A stretch of 9,301 bases of DNA from the NCBI GenBank assembly GCA_003131705.1, contig PKUY01000349.1, positions 12,688-21,988 of the forward strand, written 5' to 3'. A program made the position numbers and the translations under genes. Each line of letters starts with the position of its first letter. Position 1 is the first letter of the stretch. The notes below the pieces were generated by a model. That model was not told the DNA's origin. It did no database searches and saw only the letters and a list, made by a program, of their open reading frames with translations. Below, piece after piece: positions 1-6,978 of the stretch. This DNA is from Acidobacteriota bacterium (GTDB lineage Bacteria; Acidobacteriota; Terriglobia; Acidiferrales; UBA7541).

Positions 1-584
1 ATCTCCGGGCCGAGGCTTGGGGAGCGGTTGTCGGTCAGGGGAATGCCGTCGATCACGAACTGTGTCTGATACTCGGAGCCCCGAGGGTGAAGGACGGCGT
101 TGCCCTCATAGAGCCAACCCGGTTGCGAATTAACAAGATCTTGCAAAGATCGGCCGGGCAAGGAACCCGGCCGATTTTGGATCATTGCGGTGCCGATCTC
201 ATTAACGGACCCCGCGCGGTCGGGATCGATGAGCGTATCGCCGGCCGTAACGGTGATAGTTTCTTTCACCGAGGATAGCGCGAGCTTGATGGTGTAGTCG
301 GTCGGAAGGGCCGATCGAATCTCTACCGTCTCCGATACTTCTGAGAAGCCAGGCTGCTGAAAAAGCACTTGATACACGCCATATGGAAGGCGCTTAGCGA
401 CAAGCATGCCTTCCTGGTCGGTTGCAACGGTGCTTCGATACTGATTTGCCACGCTGACGATTTCAACCGTCGCTCGAACGCCGAGGCCCGAGGGGTCGGT
501 CACTTTCAGGTGCAATTCGCCGTCGTTGCTCTGGGCGCAGAGTGCCAAGCTGCATAGGAAGAAAAGTGCGAGGAATCTCTTCAT
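1..584 (-). CDS. TonB-dependent receptor, Oar-like, N-terminal part (truncated by window edge)
   Basis: Partial gene: the ATG is at 584 and the frame is open to position 1 (194 codons visible). Residues 1-18 form a signal peptide (Met-Lys-Arg, then a hydrophobic core ending near Cys-Ala-Gln). Residues about 23-105 resemble the carboxypeptidase-regulatory-like beta-sandwich, with the typical run LKVTDPSG, TDQEG, LPYGVYQVLFQQPGF. A TonB-box-like ETITVTA follows at 108-114. The plug domain then begins (SLQDLVNSQPG, then HPRGSEYQTQFVIDGIPLTDN at about 146-185). By family knowledge this is an outer-membrane beta-barrel that imports large or scarce substrates using TonB/ExbBD energy. Acidobacteriota carry many such paralogs, and the substrate cannot be told from this part. 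No good Shine-Dalgarno precedes the ATG. The gene lies 121 bp downstream of the RDD gene on the same strand and is probably a separate unit. The call is firm; the barrel is not visible. Confidence 0.93.
   Translation of the reverse strand, partial: MKRFLALFFLCSLALCAQSNDGELHLKVTDPSGLGVRATVEIVSVANQYRSTVATDQEGMLVAKRLPYGVYQVLFQQPGFSEVSETVEIRSALPTDYTIKLALSSVKETITVTAGDTLIDPDRAGSVNEIGTAMIQNRPGSLPGRSLQDLVNSQPGWLYEGNAVLHPRGSEYQTQFVIDGIPLTDNRSPSLGPE
146..178. repeat. Perfect GC-rich inverted repeat (hairpin) inside the receptor gene
   Basis: Positions 149-158 (ATCGGCCGGG) pair perfectly with 166-175 (CCCGGCCGAT) around a 7-nt loop. A G-T wobble at 148/176 and A-T pairs at 147/177 and 146/178 extend the stem to 13 pairs. 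On the plus strand the stem is followed by TTTTGG; on the minus (coding) strand it is followed by CTTTGC. It encodes about residues 137-147 of the receptor (NRPGSLPGRSL). The geometry resembles an intrinsic terminator on the plus strand, but the T-run is short. It may simply reflect codon choice for the two Pro-Gly pairs. Confidence 0.6.
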
Positions 585-705
585 GTTATGAGTGGACAGG
601 CCACACGATTAAAAGATCCATGGATTGAACTCGACTGCCGCCCAATCAAGGGTATACCACCGTGCCAGAAAGAAATATATCAACCAGACAGCGAAGAGGA
701 TTGGC
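585..705. other. Intergenic region between RDD gene and receptor gene
   Basis: This 121-bp gap separates the RDD stop codon (706-708) from the receptor start codon (584), both on the minus strand. A TTTAAT hexamer (613-608, minus) is a possible -10 element for the receptor, but I see no matching -35 box at 16-18 bp, so no promoter is claimed. I see no hairpin followed by a T-run that would end RDD transcription. Out of frame with RDD, positions 700-609 read as a strongly hydrophobic peptide; this is treated under the findings. Confidence 0.5.
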
Positions 706-1470
706 TCAGCGGAAGCGAGCGGTGTTGCGCCGCTGTTCTGCGACTGCTTCGAGGAATTGTTCCGGGTCGGGGCGAGCCTCACCGGGGACGCCCAGGCGCT
801 GGCCCAAGCGCTCCGCAATCTGGCGCGCCATCGACCTGCGTGTCTCCGCATCCAGATTCAGACGCCGTTCGAGAAAAGTCTCCACGAGTTGCAGTTCGTC
901 CACGGTGAGCTGAGCAGACGGATGTATGGCCAGAGAGGGCGCTGGCGACGCGGCTGTTTTCCAGATCGAGTTGGCCTCCAGCAAAGGCTTTTCGTGAATC
1001 ACAACCGTGCCCGCCGCGTAATCGCCCACCCGTTTATTTTCCTGGCTGATCAACATGGTAATTACGCCGGTGGCGTATAAAGTCGGCAGCGCGTCCACGA
1101 TCCGCAGCAGGTTTCGCAGGATCGCGTCGTAAGGTGAAATCGAGCGGCCATCATCCTTGATCACTCGCAGATGTGTCCAGCGCTTGCCTGGAGTCTGGCC
1201 GTTCCAAAGAGTTTCAAAAAAAGCGTAGTAGCCGAATTGCACGAGGAACGCAATAAAAACGAGGGTGGCGACGACCCATTGCTTTCCCATGATACCGGTA
1301 AAGTCGGCCCACAGCGCTGCGATGGCAATTAGAATCAGAATCAAAAATGACGCCATTTGCAGCAGCGTGTCAAGCGCTATGGCAAGAAAGCGGCTGCCGA
1401 TACCGGCCAGCGGAAACTCGAGCGAAGTTTGCTCCGGCGTTTCGATGGTAAGCTTATTGGCCGAGGACAT
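706..1470 (-). CDS. RDD-family integral membrane protein
   Basis: 254 aa. The N-terminus LTIETPEQ...LEFPLAGIGSRFLAIALDTLLQ (7-38) carries the Arg (27) and Asp (34) that mark the RDD family in the first membrane segment. Further hydrophobic segments lie at about 36-55 and 66-86. The family loop GQTPGKRWTHLRVIKDDG follows at 91-108, then QENKRVGDYAAGTVVI at 143-158. Residues about 188-254 are a soluble, charged, helical cytoplasmic tail. RDD proteins are membrane proteins of mostly unsettled role; some are linked to transport or ion exchange, and no such activity is assumed here. The ATG has a Shine-Dalgarno GGAG at 1478-1481 with a 7-nt spacer, so the start is well supported. The start codon is only 2 bp from that of the divergent SpoIIM-like gene. 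Co-occurrence with MoxR/DUF58 genes suggests it is a membrane component of the same system. Confidence 0.92.
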   Translation of the reverse strand: MSSANKLTIETPEQTSLEFPLAGIGSRFLAIALDTLLQMASFLILILIAIAALWADFTGIMGKQWVVATLVFIAFLVQFGYYAFFETLWNGQTPGKRWTHLRVIKDDGRSISPYDAILRNLLRIVDALPTLYATGVITMLISQENKRVGDYAAGTVVIHEKPLLEANSIWKTAASPAPSLAIHPSAQLTVDELQLVETFLERRLNLDAETRRSMARQIAERLGQRLGVPGEARPDPEQFLEAVAEQRRNTARFR

Positions 1471-1481
1471 CGGTGATCTCC
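1463..1481. promoter_or_regulatory. Divergent start-codon junction with reciprocal embedded ribosome binding sites
   Basis: The RDD gene starts leftward at 1470 (ATG) and the SpoIIM-like gene starts rightward at 1473 (GTG), leaving only bases 1471-1472 between them. GAGGA at 1463-1467 lies 5 nt before the GTG and sits inside the RDD coding sequence. GGAG read on the minus strand at 1481-1478 lies 7 nt before the RDD ATG and sits inside the SpoIIM-like coding sequence. Both 5' untranslated regions, and hence any promoters, must therefore lie within the opposite gene, and the two mRNAs would be complementary at their 5' ends. I could not point to convincing -10/-35 boxes. Confidence 0.7.
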
Positions 1482-2444
1482 ACGAGCTGGCTTCGAAAGA
1501 GGCGTCCGTACTGGGCCCGCATCGACGAGCTCCTCACGCGCTCGGGTCGGAGCGGCGTGCGTGCCCTCACTCACCCCGAACTTCAGGAGTTGGCGTTATT
1601 GTATCGCCAGACTGCTTCGGACCTCGCGACGATCCGCGAAGATGATTCCAGCCGTAACCTGGCGCATTACTTGAATCAGTTGCTCGGGCGCACGCACAAC
1701 CTGATCTATATGGGGCGGCGCTCGAAGGCCTGGGGCATCGTCAGATTCTATCGCGAGACGTTTCCCCAGATATTTCACGACACTCTGCCCTACACGATCG
1801 CCGCCGCCGCCATATTTTTTGTGCTGGCCGCCGCGGGAATGATGATGGCGACCGTCGATCCGGGATTCCAGCGATACCTGCTGGGCAGCGAGATGATGGA
1901 CACGATTGAAAAGCGGCAAATGTGGACGCACGCCGTGGTCACTATGAAGCCGCTCGCGTCGAGCGCCATCATGACGAACAATCTGTCCGTGTCCTTTACT
2001 ACATTTGCTCTCGGAATCACCGCGGGTCTGGGAACCATCTGGATGCTGGCGCTTAACGGGCTGCTTTTCGGCGTTGTGAATGCAGCGTGCTGGCAGGCGG
2101 GAATGTCGCAACAGCTTCTGAGTTTTGTTGCGCCGCATGGAGTGATCGAGTTGCCGGCCATTTTTATTGCGGGTGGCGGAGGGCTGCTGATCGCGAAGGG
2201 TCTTCTGTTTCCCGGCACACTGCCGCGTCGCGCTTCGCTTGTCCTTGAAGGGGGTCGGGCAGTGCGGCTCGTCGTCGGAATTATTCCGATGCTCATTGTC
2301 GCAGGTACGATCGAGGGGTTTGTGTCGCCCTCGGAACTTCCAGTGTGGGTGAAATACAGCGTGGCTGCGGGAATGTTCGTTTTGCTGCTGCTCTATGTGA
2401 AAAGAAAAACTCCCAAGCAAGCGCCCGCAGTCTCCCCAATCTAG
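1473..2444 (+). CDS. SpoIIM-superfamily membrane protein (stage II sporulation protein M-like)
   Basis: 323 aa, GTG start with a good GAGGA ribosome site 5 nt upstream. An N-terminal cytoplasmic helical region (about 1-100) contains the family-typical pattern LTHPELQELALLYRQTASDLA and LGRTHNLIY. Hydrophobic segments follow at about 106-127, 176-203, 226-247, 263-283 and 291-309. The motif HGVIELPAI at 222-230 is the hallmark of the SpoIIM superfamily (COG1300). In endospore formers SpoIIM belongs to the SpoIIDMP complex that remodels peptidoglycan during engulfment. The homologs found beside MoxR/DUF58 genes in non-sporulating bacteria have no settled function, so no sporulation role is implied. 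It is the only plus-strand gene in the window. It lies tail to tail with the DUF58 gene (17-bp gap) and head to head with the RDD gene (2-bp gap). Being antisense inside a leftward cluster is unusual. Confidence 0.92.
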   Translation: MISTSWLRKRRPYWARIDELLTRSGRSGVRALTHPELQELALLYRQTASDLATIREDDSSRNLAHYLNQLLGRTHNLIYMGRRSKAWGIVRFYRETFPQIFHDTLPYTIAAAAIFFVLAAAGMMMATVDPGFQRYLLGSEMMDTIEKRQMWTHAVVTMKPLASSAIMTNNLSVSFTTFALGITAGLGTIWMLALNGLLFGVVNAACWQAGMSQQLLSFVAPHGVIELPAIFIAGGGGLLIAKGLLFPGTLPRRASLVLEGGRAVRLVVGIIPMLIVAGTIEGFVSPSELPVWVKYSVAAGMFVLLLLYVKRKTPKQAPAVSPI

Positions 2445-2461
2445 CGACAATCTGAGCCAAT

Positions 2462-3832
2462 TTAAAGAAGGCCTCGTTCCTTCACTTCCAAATATCGATT
2501 CACTAAAGATGTAGAAAGACGCTGCGGATCTACTTCCAAAGTCAGCGCGCCCTGTTGCCGCAGACGGCGAAGCAGAAGGCTGCGCCGCTGCACGATTTCA
2601 AGTGCTGCCGTGTATTGATACATCTCGGTCGGATTTTCGGGGTTTGCCGCGACGAGACGACGCATCTCGGGCTGACCGATAATTCCAAGCAGTACGAGGT
2701 GGCGGGTGGCCATTTTTGCGGCGCACTCGATCACTTCTGGTGTCGCGGCGGTTTCTGCGAGATCGGTGAGCCAAACGATCAGGCTGCGCCTGCTCTGCAT
2801 CGACATCAATTGTTCCGCTGCGAGCAGATGATCCGCTTCGAACGCTTCGGCGTGCACCTGCGCCATGCTTTCCATCAACGCGCGCAAATGGGGCACGCTC
2901 CGGCCCAGGCCCACACGCTGTTGCGGCTTGCGGCCGTAAGCAAAAAGCGCGACGCGGTCGCCGGAATAGAACGCCACCTGCGCCAGACTGAGAGCCGCGT
3001 TCACGGTGTAGTCGAGCTTGGTCAAGCGATCAACGCGAGCGCGCAACAGCCGGCCCGCATCGAGTACGAGCCATACGGTCTGGCTGCGCTCGATCTGATG
3101 CACTTTGGTGATGAGTTTTCCGCGACGCGCAGTGACGCTCCAGCAGATGTCGCGAAATTCGTCGCCTTCCCGATATTCGCGCAAGCTCTCGAATTCGCGG
3201 CCGTGCCCGCGCTGTCGCTTCAGGCGTTTTTCCAATTCGATTTGGCGGCTGCGCATCAGATAGAGGCGCATTTTCTGCGAGTCTTCGATGTTGGGGTACA
3301 CGCGCACAGTTTGGGCCAAGCGCGCGCGCGCCCATCGCTCCGCTAGGCACAGCGGACTTTGGTAGCGCAGCCAGACATCGCCGAAACGCGCGTCGCCTCG
3401 CGAGCGGGGTTCGATGGGGTACGAAGCGTTGCCGACGCCGTTCGCCGGAACCGAGATCTCGGCGCTTGGGAGCTCGCGGCAGAAAGTTTCAGGGGCTTCG
3501 TCATGCATACTCACGGAAACCGATGCATTAGAAGAGTTGTGAACCTCGAGTGCGACCTTCATCTGCTTAGTCAGTCCGAGAGGTTCGTTCCAGACACGCC
3601 GGATTTCGAGTAGCTCCGGCTTTGGCATACGGCTCAAATCCCACGCCCAGAGGCCCAGAACCACGACATCCCAGAGAGCAAGCACGTAGAGAAACCGCTG
3701 CTCTTGCCAGGCCGGCGCGATCCAAACGAGGCCGATAAAAAATAGCAGAAAAAATCGCCGGCCGAAGGCGACCGGAAAAAGGCCAGCGCGTTCTGCTCGC
3801 GCGGCGACGTTCGAAGGGACGAGTCGGTTCAC
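2462..3832 (-). CDS. DUF58 / vWA-like protein, partner of the MoxR ATPase
   Basis: 456 aa from the GTG at 3832, four bases after the MoxR stop codon. An in-frame TTG at 3874 would add 14 residues but overlaps MoxR by 38 nt and has no Shine-Dalgarno, so I prefer the GTG; translation is probably coupled to MoxR. Two adjacent hydrophobic segments (about 27-43 and 47-66) form a membrane hairpin. A beta-rich region follows (about 75-180). The DUF58 signature is at about 211-240: GREFESLREYREGDEFRDI, then CW...TARRGKL. A von Willebrand A-like fold starts near 253. Its metal-site motif is degenerate: the DxSxS serines are replaced in LVLDAGRLL (Asp258, Gly260, Leu262), while a later aspartate, in WLTD (357), remains. 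DUF58 proteins are usually encoded next to MoxR ATPases and are thought to be their adaptors or clients. Confidence 0.93.
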   Translation of the reverse strand: MNRLVPSNVAARAERAGLFPVAFGRRFFLLFFIGLVWIAPAWQEQRFLYVLALWDVVVLGLWAWDLSRMPKPELLEIRRVWNEPLGLTKQMKVALEVHNSSNASVSVSMHDEAPETFCRELPSAEISVPANGVGNASYPIEPRSRGDARFGDVWLRYQSPLCLAERWARARLAQTVRVYPNIEDSQKMRLYLMRSRQIELEKRLKRQRGHGREFESLREYREGDEFRDICWSVTARRGKLITKVHQIERSQTVWLVLDAGRLLRARVDRLTKLDYTVNAALSLAQVAFYSGDRVALFAYGRKPQQRVGLGRSVPHLRALMESMAQVHAEAFEADHLLAAEQLMSMQSRRSLIVWLTDLAETAATPEVIECAAKMATRHLVLLGIIGQPEMRRLVAANPENPTEMYQYTAALEIVQRRSLLLRRLRQQGALTLEVDPQRLSTSLVNRYLEVKERGLL

Positions 3833-3836
3833 GGCG

Positions 3837-4787
3837 TTATTTCGGGACGGCGATGCCGGCGAGCACTTCGGCAATCACTTGGTCAGGCGCGATGCCTTCA
3901 AGATCCGCCTCGGGTTTCAGCAGCATGCGATGGCGAAGAATGGGCGGGGCTACGGTTTTGACATCGTCGGGAATCAGAAAGTCGCGGCCTTCGGTTGCAG
4001 CCAGAGCTTTGGCCGCGAGCATCATCGAAACCGCGGCGCGAGGGCTGGCTCCCAGGCTGACAGCCGCAGAATCCCGCGTCGCGCGAACGATCGAGACGAT
4101 GTAATCGAAGAGCTTTGGTTCCACGCGGACGTGCGCGGCTTCCTGCCGAGAAGCTTCGAGCGCGTTCTTGGAAACGGTTTCCAGTCCAGCGCGTTCGAGA
4201 TTTCTCACGTCAAATCCATCCTGGTAACGCGACAAGATTTGCGATTCCTGCTCAGCCTCCGGGTAGCCCATGCGGATTTTCATGAGAAAGCGGTCGAGCT
4301 GCGCTTCCGGCAACGGATACGTGCCTTCGAATTCGATCGGGTTTTGCGTAGCGAACACCGCGAACGATCCGGACAGCCGATGGCTCGTACCGTCAATGGT
4401 TACTTGAAGCTCTTCCATGGCTTCAAGAAGCGCCGATTGCGTTCGGGGCGGCATGCGATTGATTTCATCCACGAGCAGCAGATCGGTGAACACCGGACCA
4501 CGATGCAGCCGGAAGGTTCCCTCGCCGGGCTGGAACATGTTGCCGCCAAGAATATCGGCGGGAATTAAATCGGGAGTGCACTGCACGCGCTGAAACTGCA
4601 GCTGAAAAATATGCGCCAGGCATTTCACCGCGAGCGTTTTCGCGAGCCCGGGAACGCCTTCGATCAACGCGTGGCCGCCGGTGAGGACGACAAGCAAGAG
4701 CTGGTCCACCGCATCGCTCTGCCCCACGATAATTTTAGCAAACTGTTTTCGGACGTGCGACGCCAAAGCGGCTGCGCTCATCTCCAT
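3837..4787 (-). CDS. MoxR-family AAA+ ATPase
   Basis: 316 aa, the usual length for MoxR proteins. Walker A is GVPGLAKT at 44-51, Walker B is LLLVDE at 103-108 followed by INRMPPRTQSALLEAMEE, and the sensor-1 region is TQNPIEFEGTYPLPEAQLDRF at 147-167, with Asn149 and the arginine of the LDRF motif. The C-terminal helical lid holds GASPRA and the pattern ATEGRDFLIPDDVK. All catalytic motifs are intact, so the protein should hydrolyse ATP. Family knowledge: MoxR ATPases work as hexameric chaperone-like remodelers, often activating vWA-domain partners. Shine-Dalgarno AGGAG (4800-4796) lies 8 nt before the ATG at 4787, so that start is favoured, giving a 10-nt overlap with the DUF4350 gene. A second ATG at 4781 would give a classic 4-nt ATGA overlap. 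The location is cytoplasmic, presumably recruited to its membrane-bound neighbours. Confidence 0.96.
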   Translation of the reverse strand: MEMSAAALASHVRKQFAKIIVGQSDAVDQLLLVVLTGGHALIEGVPGLAKTLAVKCLAHIFQLQFQRVQCTPDLIPADILGGNMFQPGEGTFRLHRGPVFTDLLLVDEINRMPPRTQSALLEAMEELQVTIDGTSHRLSGSFAVFATQNPIEFEGTYPLPEAQLDRFLMKIRMGYPEAEQESQILSRYQDGFDVRNLERAGLETVSKNALEASRQEAAHVRVEPKLFDYIVSIVRATRDSAAVSLGASPRAAVSMMLAAKALAATEGRDFLIPDDVKTVAPPILRHRMLLKPEADLEGIAPDQVIAEVLAGIAVPK

Positions 4788-5971
4788 GCAGATGTCTCCT
4801 GTTCGGTTCGGCCCTGAGGCTCAAGGCTGGCCGAATAATCGTGAAGCTGGCGGACGAGATAAAGCGCATCTCGATCGTCCAGGTTAATGCTGCGCATCGC
4901 CCTCTCCGAACGCGCGAGTGTATCGAGAAGCGGTTCCTCCGGCCAGCCGAATCGTCCCGCGGCCGCGCGGCACAATTGGGGCAGTTTTGTTGTAGTTGGC
5001 ACGGCGAGCTTTCGCGAAAGCGCCAAGCGGAAGCGTCGATAGGCAACTGCTACGGCAGCTGGGGAGGCGTGCGCGGATTTATAGAGGTCCCCCAGGGTCT
5101 CGACGAACTCCAGCGGCGAAAGACGCGACTCGGCTGCAGGAGCTCGCATGGCCCCAGATCGACGCGAGAATGTGAGCATGATCGCCAGAAATGCGATTCC
5201 GATCTGCAAAGCTGCCCACGGCAGAGGAGTTTCCTTGAAATAAAAGGCAAGCGATCGGCGCGCGCCGTGGAAATATTCGTCCCAGAAAACGTGCGAGTCC
5301 GCCGGTGCGCCTACGCAGTTTAAGAAAAACGCGAGATTGCCTTTTTCGCGAATCGCACCGTTCGTCAATGGCGTCGCCGCGGCCCACCAGATCACTTCAC
5401 CTTTACCGATGGGGTACGACACGGCCGCGAGTTTGCCGTCTTGGCCATACAGCGCCATCCACGGGCGCGTGCTGGATTTCCAGGCATCGGGCGCCACCAT
5501 GGTGATCTCATCAGCATCGCGTGTGAGCGGCGAAGGGAGGAGCGCCGCGTATGTCTTGGGCTGCGGATCCCAGTCGGGAACGGCTTCCGCCTGCGCGTCC
5601 GGCACCATATCCGCAGCCGATGCTCCCATGGCCAGCACTCGCCCTCCGCTGGAAACAAATCTGCGGATTGCGGCGCGTTCAGCGGCCGTACCGCCTTGTG
5701 ATGGCTCGGCGAGGATAAGCACATCCCCTTCGGGCTGAGCCGGGAGGTCTTCCGGCGATTTCTCCCAGCGTTCAGCGTGATACCCCGAGCCCTGAAGCAG
5801 CAGAAAAGCTGCCTTCGCGCCCGCCCATGCGGGCGACTCGCTCGATGGATACCCGATGGTACTTTGAGGCGGCGCAGGCCTGACGGCGTGAGTCAACCCG
5901 AGTAGCAGCAGCATTGCCGCTCCGGCGCCGATTACGAGCCGGAGATCGCGGGCGTCGAGGAACGCAGGCAT
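4778..5971 (-). CDS. DUF4350 domain membrane protein
   Basis: 397 aa. TM1 spans about 12-29. A soluble extracytoplasmic domain at about 35-245 matches the DUF4350 pattern: TIGYPSSESPAWAGAKAAFLLLQ early on, GDVLILAEP and FVSSGGRVLAMG (a glutamine-amidotransferase-like alpha/beta core, inferred), then GKGEVIWWAAATPLTNGAI and NLAFFLNC. The short motif DEYFHG at 231-236 is typical of the end of this domain. TM2 spans about 252-270. A cytoplasmic helical tail (about 282-397) begins RLSPLEFVETLGDLYKSAHA. No catalytic cysteine nucleophile is evident, so a binding rather than enzymatic role is likely. GGAG at 5983-5980 lies 8 nt before the ATG and supports this start despite a 40-nt overlap with the DUF4129 gene. 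It is probably a sensor or scaffold in the MoxR membrane complex. Confidence 0.88.
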   Translation of the reverse strand: MPAFLDARDLRLVIGAGAAMLLLLGLTHAVRPAPPQSTIGYPSSESPAWAGAKAAFLLLQGSGYHAERWEKSPEDLPAQPEGDVLILAEPSQGGTAAERAAIRRFVSSGGRVLAMGASAADMVPDAQAEAVPDWDPQPKTYAALLPSPLTRDADEITMVAPDAWKSSTRPWMALYGQDGKLAAVSYPIGKGEVIWWAAATPLTNGAIREKGNLAFFLNCVGAPADSHVFWDEYFHGARRSLAFYFKETPLPWAALQIGIAFLAIMLTFSRRSGAMRAPAAESRLSPLEFVETLGDLYKSAHASPAAVAVAYRRFRLALSRKLAVPTTTKLPQLCRAAAGRFGWPEEPLLDTLARSERAMRSINLDDRDALYLVRQLHDYSASLEPQGRTEQETSAWR

Positions 5972-6978
5972 CCTAGTGTCTCCAATTGCTGCATGGCATC
6001 ACTCCAGTCCGCAGAAGTCGCGGAGCGGTAGCCGTACCACACAAGCTCAAACCGGTGCGTAAGTTGGGACAGAGGCGCATACTCCGCGCTCTCTTTCCGC
6101 ACCAAACGCAAAGACTCGCGGGGTGTTCGCGAGCGATCCTCCGGCAAAGATTTCGTTTCTTCCAGTCGCGTGACGGCCGCCCAATATGCAGCGTGTATCG
6201 CGGAGCGGTAGTCACCGCGTGCCGCGGCCTCACGGGCCTCGCGCGACCAGTGATGCCAGTCCCGGCCCAGTGTCGCTGCGCCCCGAAGGTCCATTTCCGC
6301 TCGCGATCCAGTGTGGATCGAAGCGCGCACCGCCCAAAGCAGCAGGAGCAAGGACGCCAGCGCAATCACAATCCACGCGATCACGTTGCCGATGGATCGC
6401 GGAAGACCAATTCGCCCGAGAAGTTTGTCAATCTGGCGACCGATCCACGCATAAAAGCGTGCTCTCTGTACTTCGAGCCAGGAGGGCGGCTGAACCGCCA
6501 GGAATTCTCTCGCGGCGAAGATTTGGTTTAACTCCGCGCGCGACTGTTCGAGATTCGATGTTGAACCCGTATCGAGAGCCTGAGCGGCTTTGCGATACGC
6601 GGCAAGCCTTTCCTGAATTTGCCCCAAGGTGTCGTTATTAGCGCGAGGATTGCTTTCGATTCTGGCAGCGCCGTCGGCTAGCCAATCGGTGGACACGTTA
6701 AATGTTTGATCGCCGACTTTTACCGCCCAGTTTGTGGGGAGCGATACGCGCAGGCCGTGGAGCGCCACCGGATCGCTCTTTAGATTGGCAAGAACTGAGG
6801 AGCAGTGATCGAGCTCGGAGATATACTCCTGCAAGCTGAGCACTTGCGGCGACGCAGGAGCGTTTCTCGTCTGGCAGAAAACGACGGGCGATGCGAACGC
6901 CAGAAGTGCCACGCACAAAATCAGCGACGGCACGCGGTTCAAAATTATACTCGGCGGAACGTTTCCCTGAGGACTCAC
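5932..6978 (-). CDS. DUF4129 domain membrane protein
   Basis: 348 aa, GTG start overlapping the upstream stop codon as GTGA (6978-6975). No clear Shine-Dalgarno is present, so translation is probably coupled. Residues about 16-36 form a signal peptide or membrane anchor (VPSLILCVALLAFASPVVFCQ). A mostly helical exported region follows (about 45-195), then a TM helix at about 197-217. The C-terminal DUF4129 domain (about 255-338) contains DYRSAIHAAYWAAVTRLEE, RTPRESLRLV and LTHRFELVWYGYRSAT. DUF4129 is often found at the C-terminus of transglutaminase-like membrane proteins in MoxR/DUF58 loci; no transglutaminase domain is present here. The last 40 nt also encode the start of the DUF4350 protein. 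The role is unknown, probably structural within the same membrane complex. Confidence 0.88.
   Translation of the reverse strand: MSPQGNVPPSIILNRVPSLILCVALLAFASPVVFCQTRNAPASPQVLSLQEYISELDHCSSVLANLKSDPVALHGLRVSLPTNWAVKVGDQTFNVSTDWLADGAARIESNPRANNDTLGQIQERLAAYRKAAQALDTGSTSNLEQSRAELNQIFAAREFLAVQPPSWLEVQRARFYAWIGRQIDKLLGRIGLPRSIGNVIAWIVIALASLLLLLWAVRASIHTGSRAEMDLRGAATLGRDWHHWSREAREAAARGDYRSAIHAAYWAAVTRLEETKSLPEDRSRTPRESLRLVRKESAEYAPLSQLTHRFELVWYGYRSATSADWSDAMQQLETLGCLRSSTPAISGS

Noticed and set aside
1596..2450. Long minus-strand frame (284 codons) opposite the SpoIIM-like gene
   Set aside because: Composition is rich in Arg, His and Gln with no domain pattern, while the plus-strand frame has clear SpoIIM features. 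It is a GC-driven antisense shadow.
2555..3346. Plus-strand frame of 263 codons opposite the DUF58 gene
   Set aside because: No recognisable motif; the minus strand carries the full DUF58 signature in the operon frame.
3833..3874. TTG start that would extend the DUF58 protein by 14 residues
   Set aside because: It overlaps the MoxR gene by 38 nt, has no ribosome site, and a GTG lies 4 nt after the MoxR stop in the usual operon spacing.
3879..4568. Plus-strand frame of 229 codons opposite the MoxR gene
   Set aside because: The minus strand encodes intact Walker A, Walker B and sensor motifs; the plus frame is low-information and Arg/His rich.
4841..5323. Plus-strand frame of 160 codons opposite the DUF4350 gene
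   Set aside because: No membrane segment or domain pattern, and it conflicts with the coherent DUF4350 protein.
6023..6210. Repeated 13-mer CGCGGAGCGGTAG within the DUF4129 gene
   Set aside because: Both copies encode a Tyr-Arg-Ser-Ala segment of the same protein; the copies are short and not part of a longer repeat.
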